Shown one piece after another: positions 59,633-64,000 of a DNA stretch of 64,000 nt. The stretch covers positions 434,001 through 498,000 of the forward strand of contig CAWAEC010000006.1 in the NCBI GenBank assembly GCA_963781155.1, in the 5' to 3' direction. This DNA is from PALSA-693 sp963781155. GTDB lineage: Bacteria > Actinomycetota > Acidimicrobiia > Acidimicrobiales > Palsa-688. The position numbers and the translations under genes were made by a program. How positions within the stretch are numbered: position 1 is the first letter of the stretch; each line of letters begins with the position of its first letter. The notes under the pieces are model-generated. The model saw only the letters and a program-made list of their open reading frames with translations. It was not told where the DNA came from and ran no database searches.

Positions 59633-60982
59633 ATGGACTCGATCGCTGAGCGTCTCGCCGCTGACGTGGCGGCTCTCACGTTCGAAGGGCTACCCCCTGC
59701 TGTGGTCGAGAAGGCCAAGCAGTGCGTCTTGGATTACGTGGGAGTGGCTCTACTCGGTGCCACTCTGCCCAACGTGTCGCCGGCGCGGCGCGTCGTGGGT
59801 GAGATGGGCGGGCGGCCCGAGAGCACCATCGTCTACTTCGGCGACCGAACCACGCCCGCCTATGCGGCCTTCGTGAATGCCACGTTTGGTCATAGCTGTG
59901 AGTTCGATGATGCGCATTGGCTGGGGGGACATCCTGGGGTGTGCACCATTCCCGTGGCCCTGGCGCTGGGTGAGCGGTCCCATCTGGGCGGCAAGGACGT
60001 GATCGCGGCTGTGGTGGCCGGCTATCAGGCGATGGTGGTGTCGTGCGCGCCGATCCATAGGGCGAAGCTTCGGCTGGGATGGCATCCGATGAAGGTGGCC
60101 GGCGTTTTCGGGGCCGCCGCGACGGCGGCGAGGCTGCTCGGGCTGGGTTCGGATCGGACGGCTCATGCGTTGGCCATCGCGGCGAGCGAGGCGTCGGGGA
60201 CCATGGAGTACGACCAGAGCGGCGGGGAGGTGAAACGGGTGCACGCCGGGTTCGCGGTGCGCTCGGGCATGGAAGCTGCGCTGCTCGCCGAAGCCGGCCT
60301 GACTGGACCCCGGATGATCTTCGAGGGCAGGCGGGGCGTGTACCGCCTATTCGGCGACGGCGACGACGACGATATCGATGCGTGGGCGAATGAGCATCAG
60401 ATCCTGGACACCACCTTCAAGCTGTATCCATGCGTGGGCACCCTGCACTCCGCGCTGGACGCCCTCACCGAGATCATGAACCGGCAAGTGTTCGAGGTCG
60501 ATGAGGTCGACGAGGTTGTCGTCTATCTGGCCGATTGGGCCATCCCGCATGGGGCGACCATCCGCTACCCGTCCGACGCCATAAGCGCCCAGTTCAGCCT
60601 CGCTTTCAGCATCGGATTGCGGCTGGTGCGAGGATCGAACGCCCTTTCGCTTTACACCGACCCGGCCATGTGGAGCGATGCGGCCGTGATGGAGGTCGCC
60701 GGCCGGGTCACCCCACGGCCGCTTGACTTCGCCCCCGGCGAGCCTCAGCTGGGATCGCGAGTAGAAGTGCATCTGAAAGACGGCAGACGGTTCGAGTCGC
60801 ACCAGCGAGCCTTCCGGGGTCATCACACAAATCCCGCCACGACCGAAGAGCTGACCGCGAAGTTCCGAGAGGTCACATCCGGCGTCCTGCCACCCCGCAG
60901 CGGCGAGGAGTTGACTCGTATGATTGGGGGCCTGGAGAATCTAGACGACGTCACCACCCTCATGAATACCCTTGTTGTCTAA
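59633..60982 (+). CDS. MmgE/PrpD family protein
   Basis: Family of 2-methylcitrate dehydratase, cis-aconitate decarboxylase and relatives. 449 residues with CVLDYVGVALLGATLPN, GHSCEFDDAHWLGGHPGVCTIPVALALGE (the conserved D-D region), GWHPMKVAGVFGAAATAARLLGL, HAGFAVRSGMEAALLAEAGLTGP and TFKLYPCVGTLHSALDALTEI. GGGGAGGG precedes ATG 59633. It is isolated among IS remnants, with no prpB/prpC nearby, so its substrate is unknown and it may be horizontally acquired. Confidence 0.88.
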   Translation: MDSIAERLAADVAALTFEGLPPAVVEKAKQCVLDYVGVALLGATLPNVSPARRVVGEMGGRPESTIVYFGDRTTPAYAAFVNATFGHSCEFDDAHWLGGHPGVCTIPVALALGERSHLGGKDVIAAVVAGYQAMVVSCAPIHRAKLRLGWHPMKVAGVFGAAATAARLLGLGSDRTAHALAIAASEASGTMEYDQSGGEVKRVHAGFAVRSGMEAALLAEAGLTGPRMIFEGRRGVYRLFGDGDDDDIDAWANEHQILDTTFKLYPCVGTLHSALDALTEIMNRQVFEVDEVDEVVVYLADWAIPHGATIRYPSDAISAQFSLAFSIGLRLVRGSNALSLYTDPAMWSDAAVMEVAGRVTPRPLDFAPGEPQLGSRVEVHLKDGRRFESHQRAFRGHHTNPATTEELTAKFREVTSGVLPPRSGEELTRMIGGLENLDDVTTLMNTLVV

Positions 60983-61275
60983 CAGAGAAGCCCCACGGTC
61001 TTTAGGGCTCGCTTTTGGCCTGCCGCTCAAATTCACCCTGATCGGGTAAGCCAGTAACGCCGGACAAGCCTCCAGAGTCACCTCGCCACGAAAACAGAGA
61101 GATGGCAGATCGCCACGGTCGCTGTGGCCCGAAAACTGCTGGTGATCTGCTGGACACGGTCCAGGACCAACGTGACTGCGCCCCTTGTTGGTGGTCAAGA
61201 AGACCCGAGCAATCGAGCTACGCGCCGGAGCGCCCGCTCATCGAGGACGACCGCCGGGCCGGCCCCCGGCTACAA
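60983..61275. other. Intergenic region before the IS1380 element, with IS debris
   Basis: No intact gene. Includes the IS110-like fragment listed separately and a small stem AGCCC/GGGCT around GGTCTTTAGGGCT (60989-61011) just after the MmgE/PrpD stop, possibly a weak terminator. Confidence 0.4.
61082..61187 (+). pseudogene. IS110-like transposase, C-terminal fragment
   Basis: In one frame the bases read LATKTERWQIATVAVARKLLVICWTRSRTN, resembling the C-terminal A-x-V-A-V-A-R-K-L-x-V-x-x-W motif of IS110 transposases. No upstream portion is recognisable. Short, so only a tentative identification. Confidence 0.4.
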
Positions 61276-62931
61276 CCTAAGCCTGGATCCACCGCCCAAG
61301 CGGGGGTTGAAGGCGTGAGAGGGGGCTGAGCATCCACGAAAAGGCCGCTCCGGTAAGGGAAAATCTGGCTACCACACCTCGATTAGTCCCTGACCGGAGG
61401 GCACTTTTTCGATGCGCTCATCTTGTCACAGTCTGGACCACCTGGCGGTGACCTTCGACGATGACCATGCGGTGGCCAACGCCGGGCTGGTGCTGCCGGC
61501 CACCTTGGCCCAGCACCTGGGCGTGAAGCAGCTCTTCGACGAGTATGTCGATCTGGGCGACGCTGCCGGCCGGGCCAATGTGGGGCTCAAGGCGATGACC
61601 TTGGTCCACTCGGCGTTGGCGGGTGGGGATTGCATCGATGACGCTGATCGGATGCGGGTCGCTTCCACCGCAGAAGTGCTGGGCCACCCGGTGCGGGCGC
61701 CTTCGACGTTGGGGACGTTCCTTCGTAGCTTCACCTGGGGTCATATCAGCCAGCTGGAGCGGGTGCAGGACGAGCTGCTGGCCCGGGCGTGGGCGGCGGG
61801 GGCCGGTCCCGGCGATGGCCCGGTGACCGTGGATGTCGACTCGACCATCTGTGAGACCTATGGGTTGCATAAGCAAGGGGCCAAGTTCGGCTACACCAAG
61901 GTGCGCGGCTATCACCCGCTGGTGGCCACTGTGGCCGGGTTGGACCAGGTGGTAGGAACGCGGTTGCGGGGCGGCAATGTGCACACCGCCCGGGGGGCGG
62001 CCAGCTTCATCACCAAGGTGTTCCGTCGCATCCGCGCCGCCGGTGCGACCGGGGTGATGGTGATGCGGGCCGACTCAGGGTTCTACAACCGCAAGGTCAC
62101 CCAGGCGTGCGAGAAGGCGGGCGTGGCCTACTCGATCACGGTCAAGCTTTCCAAGTCCCTGCTGCAAAAGATCGCCGCCATCCCCGAAGAAGCTTGGACA
62201 CCGATCCCCTACTGGATGCCCGACGGCGCCGACGTGGCCGAGATCGCCTACCGGCCCTTCTCTCGCCACCACCGGGAGGTCCGCCTGATTGTGCGGCGAA
62301 CCAAGCCGACACCGGGCACCCAGCTGGCCTTGCTGGTCACCTACGACTACCACGCCTTCATCACCAACCGCCAGGGCGACACCTTGACCCTCGAAGCCGA
62401 CCACCGCCGTCACGCCGTATGCGAGGACACCATCAAAGACCTCAAATACGGGGTCGGGCTCAACCACCTCCCCTCTGGCCGCTTCGCCGCCAACGCTGCT
62501 TGGATGATCTTCAACGTCATCGCTCACAACCTCGGCCGCTGGACCGTGCACATCGGCTCGGGCCAACAGCCGACAACGATGACCACCAAGACCCTACGGA
62601 CCCGGCTGCTTGCCCTGCCCGGGCGGATCACCACCTCGGCCCGCAAGCAGAGCCTTCACCTGCCCGCCCACTGGCCCTGGCAAGAACACTTCTACACCAT
62701 CCTCGACCGCCTCCGTGCCGTCGAGCTAGTCACCTAAACGGCCAGCCGGACCGACGCCCGTGGCGGCCGCGTCGACGACAACCCCACCACCCAGAACTGC
62801 TAGGCCCAACACGCCCCCAAACGAACCCCGCGTCCTGACTCAGGCCCCCACCGAACTCATCAACGTGCCCCCATCCACCAAACACCCAGAGACCGGTTCC
62901 ACCCGGAGCTCATCGGTGGATCCGGGCTAAG
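61276..62931 (+). mobile_element. IS1380-family insertion sequence
   Basis: One transposase gene flanked by imperfect inverted repeats: left CTAAGCCTGGATCCACCG (61277-61294) and right CGGTGGATCCGGGCTAAG (62914-62931), 16 of 18 positions complementary. Element length about 1.65 kb, normal for the family. A clear target-site duplication is not visible, as expected after insertion into decayed IS sequence. Confidence 0.78.
61412..62737 (+). CDS. IS1380-type transposase
   Basis: 441-residue DDE transposase, apparently intact. Catalytic residues: D in VTVDVDSTICETYG (the following YGLHKQGAKFGYTKVRGYHPL is highly typical), D in MVMRADSGFYNRKV, and E in HRRHAVCEDTIKDLKYGVGLNHLPSG; also AANAAWMIFNVIAHNLGRW. 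ATG 61412 with GGAGGG about 11 nt upstream. No frameshift, so the element may still be mobile. Confidence 0.92.
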   Translation: MRSSCHSLDHLAVTFDDDHAVANAGLVLPATLAQHLGVKQLFDEYVDLGDAAGRANVGLKAMTLVHSALAGGDCIDDADRMRVASTAEVLGHPVRAPSTLGTFLRSFTWGHISQLERVQDELLARAWAAGAGPGDGPVTVDVDSTICETYGLHKQGAKFGYTKVRGYHPLVATVAGLDQVVGTRLRGGNVHTARGAASFITKVFRRIRAAGATGVMVMRADSGFYNRKVTQACEKAGVAYSITVKLSKSLLQKIAAIPEEAWTPIPYWMPDGADVAEIAYRPFSRHHREVRLIVRRTKPTPGTQLALLVTYDYHAFITNRQGDTLTLEADHRRHAVCEDTIKDLKYGVGLNHLPSGRFAANAAWMIFNVIAHNLGRWTVHIGSGQQPTTMTTKTLRTRLLALPGRITTSARKQSLHLPAHWPWQEHFYTILDRLRAVELVT

Positions 62932-63159
62932 AACAGTCCGTGACCGCGAGCGAGCCCAGGGCGAGCAGGCCGAAACCGACCACAACCACCCCACCCGAAA
63001 CTGGCAGCAAAGCAGACCGGCTGCCAAGACGTAGACAACGAGCCCGAAACGGGGTCGCCAACCAAGCGTGGGAACCCCAACCCACCGGGCCGTCAAGGCT
63101 TCCCCTCCGGCCGGCTCCGCCGGCCTTGACCGCCCTCCCGCCACGGTTACCAGAGGAAT
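62932..63159. other. Non-coding stretch between IS1380 and the IS256 remnant
   Basis: No supported gene. It contains a GCCGGC-rich inverted repeat around 63108-63126 (CCGGCCGGCTCCGCCGGCC). Confidence 0.4.
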
Positions 63160-63600
63160 AGCCGAAGTCACCCGCTTAACGCTCGATTCTATTTCTTTCA
63201 TACGTGGAGCAGATCACGGCTTGTATCTCGACGTGGTAGTCCAAGAACGGGATGAACTCCCCCCGGGCGTTGGCCACAAGCCTTTCAGCGCAGGGTAGCG
63301 GCCATCCCGCTTGCCGGCCAGCTCGTCGAACGCGGCCCGTGCTGCTCGGCGTTGACCGCGGTGCAGATCGGTCTCAGGTCGCGTTCGATCCTTTCCCAGT
63401 GCTTACGTGACATCAGCCGGAAGATGTTGCGGATCAGTGGCACCATGCAGATCTTCACCGTCCGTGCGGCCACGCGTTTGCCACCTCCGGCAGCCCTTTC
63501 AGGACTTCGCAGCCCATGAAGAACGTGTCCTGGTGCCCCGGTTCTTGATCTCGGTCAGCACGTGAGCGCACACATCGAAGGCATTTCTCAACGTTCGCCG
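63160..63600 (-). pseudogene. IS256-family (mutator) transposase remnant, multiply frameshifted
   Basis: On the minus strand successive frames give AHVLTEIKNRG, FFMGCEVLKGLPEVAN, VKICMVPLIRNIFRLMSRKHWERIERDLRP, AAFDELAGKRDGRYPAL, EFIPFLDYHVEIQAVICST and EIESSVKRV, in the order found in IS256 transposases (LTEIKNRG, GLKGLP, HLIRN, the EFIPFLDY region and ICSTNAIESLN). At least three frame changes separate them, and the N-terminal half with the first catalytic Asp residues is missing. Dead element. Confidence 0.82.
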
Positions 63601-63986
63601 TATCAGCGGTCTGGAGTTTGTTTACGCCGGATGAGGCCGTCCCTCATGCACCAGTTCGAACAGGACGAGGCAGCCGTCAGGCGGAGGTGTTGCGGCGACT
63701 GGCAAACACAACGAGTGACTTGACGTCTGGTTCAAGAGAGGGTTTAGCCACGATTCTGCCGAAACGCGTGGCCCGAAAAATGTGCGCAGCGCAATGGGTC
63801 ACGTTATGATTTTTGGGACGCCTCGAACGGGCGCCACCGCAACCGAATCGCACCAGCGATCCGATGTAGCACGGCGAGCGGGAGAGCCGCGACAACGGGA
63901 GCCGTCCAGGCCGCTACGCTCTGCTGTTGGACGCGGTCCAAGAACGTCTATCCGGGGAGGTCCGGGCCAAAAGGGGAGGAAAAAAG
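63601..63986. other. Upstream region of the last partial gene
   Basis: No gene seen. It is less GC-rich than the rest, with TATGAT at 63805-63810 followed by a T run, and the palindrome TTGGACGCGGTCCAA at about 63927-63941, a possible operator or small hairpin upstream of the gene at 63987. Confidence 0.4.
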
Positions 63987-64000
63987 ATGGCTCAGAGCAG
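63987..64000 (+). CDS. Start of a gene cut by the window end
   Basis: ATG 63987 (Met-Ala-Gln-Ser) is preceded by AGGGGAGG at an 8-10 nt spacing, an unusually strong ribosome binding site for this window. Only four codons are visible, so the product is unknown. Confidence 0.5.

Noticed and set aside
59113..59718. A 201-codon minus-strand ORF in the IS debris
   Set aside because: No recognisable protein motif, overlaps the IS630 remnant and the MmgE/PrpD start.
60989..61011. IS200/IS605-type terminal hairpin with an omega-RNA-like end
   Set aside because: The GCCCCACGGTCTTTAGGGCT stretch resembles such ends, but only a 5-bp stem forms and no TnpB or TnpA remnant is beside it.
1..64000. CRISPR arrays, rRNA and tRNA genes
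   Set aside because: No regularly spaced repeats with unique spacers; no cloverleaf with a GGTTCGA-type T-loop in the intergenic gaps; no rRNA-like stretch.

Overview
The window is high-GC DNA from an actinobacterium, most likely an uncultured member of the Acidimicrobiia. Supporting signs are a homodimeric actinobacterial-type pyruvate dehydrogenase E1 (aceE), a mycofactocin cluster, a WS/DGAT wax-ester synthase family protein, frequent GTG starts, 4-bp GTGA/ATGA gene overlaps, and many leaderless-looking promoters (TANNNT placed 6-8 nt before the start codon). The class assignment is inference; no rRNA is present.

Layout. 1-7.7 kb: 5' part of aceE (minus), an MFS transporter, rnhA coupled to a hydantoinase A/B pair, and an ECF sigma factor with its zinc anti-sigma partner. 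7.8-14.1 kb: murJ (minus), an aldo/keto reductase, purB and a coupled NCS1 nucleobase permease. 14.1-17.9 kb (minus): a compact mycofactocin operon mftA-mftB-mftC-SDR-mftF. 18-19.6 kb: NfeD plus SPFH/stomatin pair. 19.6-21.7 kb (minus): thiG-thiH behind a TPP riboswitch. 21.7-26.3 kb: lpdA, E2 acyltransferase, lipB and lipA, i.e. the 2-oxoacid dehydrogenase subunits together with the enzymes that make and attach their lipoyl cofactor. 26.3-35.8 kb: M24 peptidase, SDR, WS/DGAT, patatin, acyl-CoA synthetase and a NitT/TauT-type ABC importer. 35.8-44.8 kb: metH (minus), a small zincin, YceH, an ABC-F protein, a PduO-type cobalamin adenosyltransferase (it makes adenosylcobalamin, another B12 cofactor) and leucyl aminopeptidase. 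44.8-50 kb (minus): PmbA/TldD pair, GH15-like protein, greA. 50.1-56.2 kb: a branched-chain amino-acid operon (leuB-ilvE-cimA, an unknown gene, an acyl-CoA synthetase), preceded by what looks like a classical attenuator with an Ile/Val-rich leader peptide. 56.3-59 kb: fabD (minus) and an acyl-CoA dehydrogenase separated by a tandem-repeat region. 59-64 kb: a mobile-element graveyard (IS630, IS110-like and IS256 remnants and one intact IS1380-type element) around an MmgE/PrpD gene.

Most noteworthy: (i) the attenuator leader peptide before leuB; (ii) a 45-bp near-perfect palindrome present twice, each time between convergent genes; (iii) an uninterrupted lipB-lipA reading frame; (iv) a duplicated, internally deleted copy of the patatin gene start serving as a 21-codon upstream ORF; (v) five single-gene frameshifts (hyuB, sigma factor, murJ, purB, lipB), all within the first 25 kb, four of the same sign, which look more like sequence errors than gene decay but need reads to settle.
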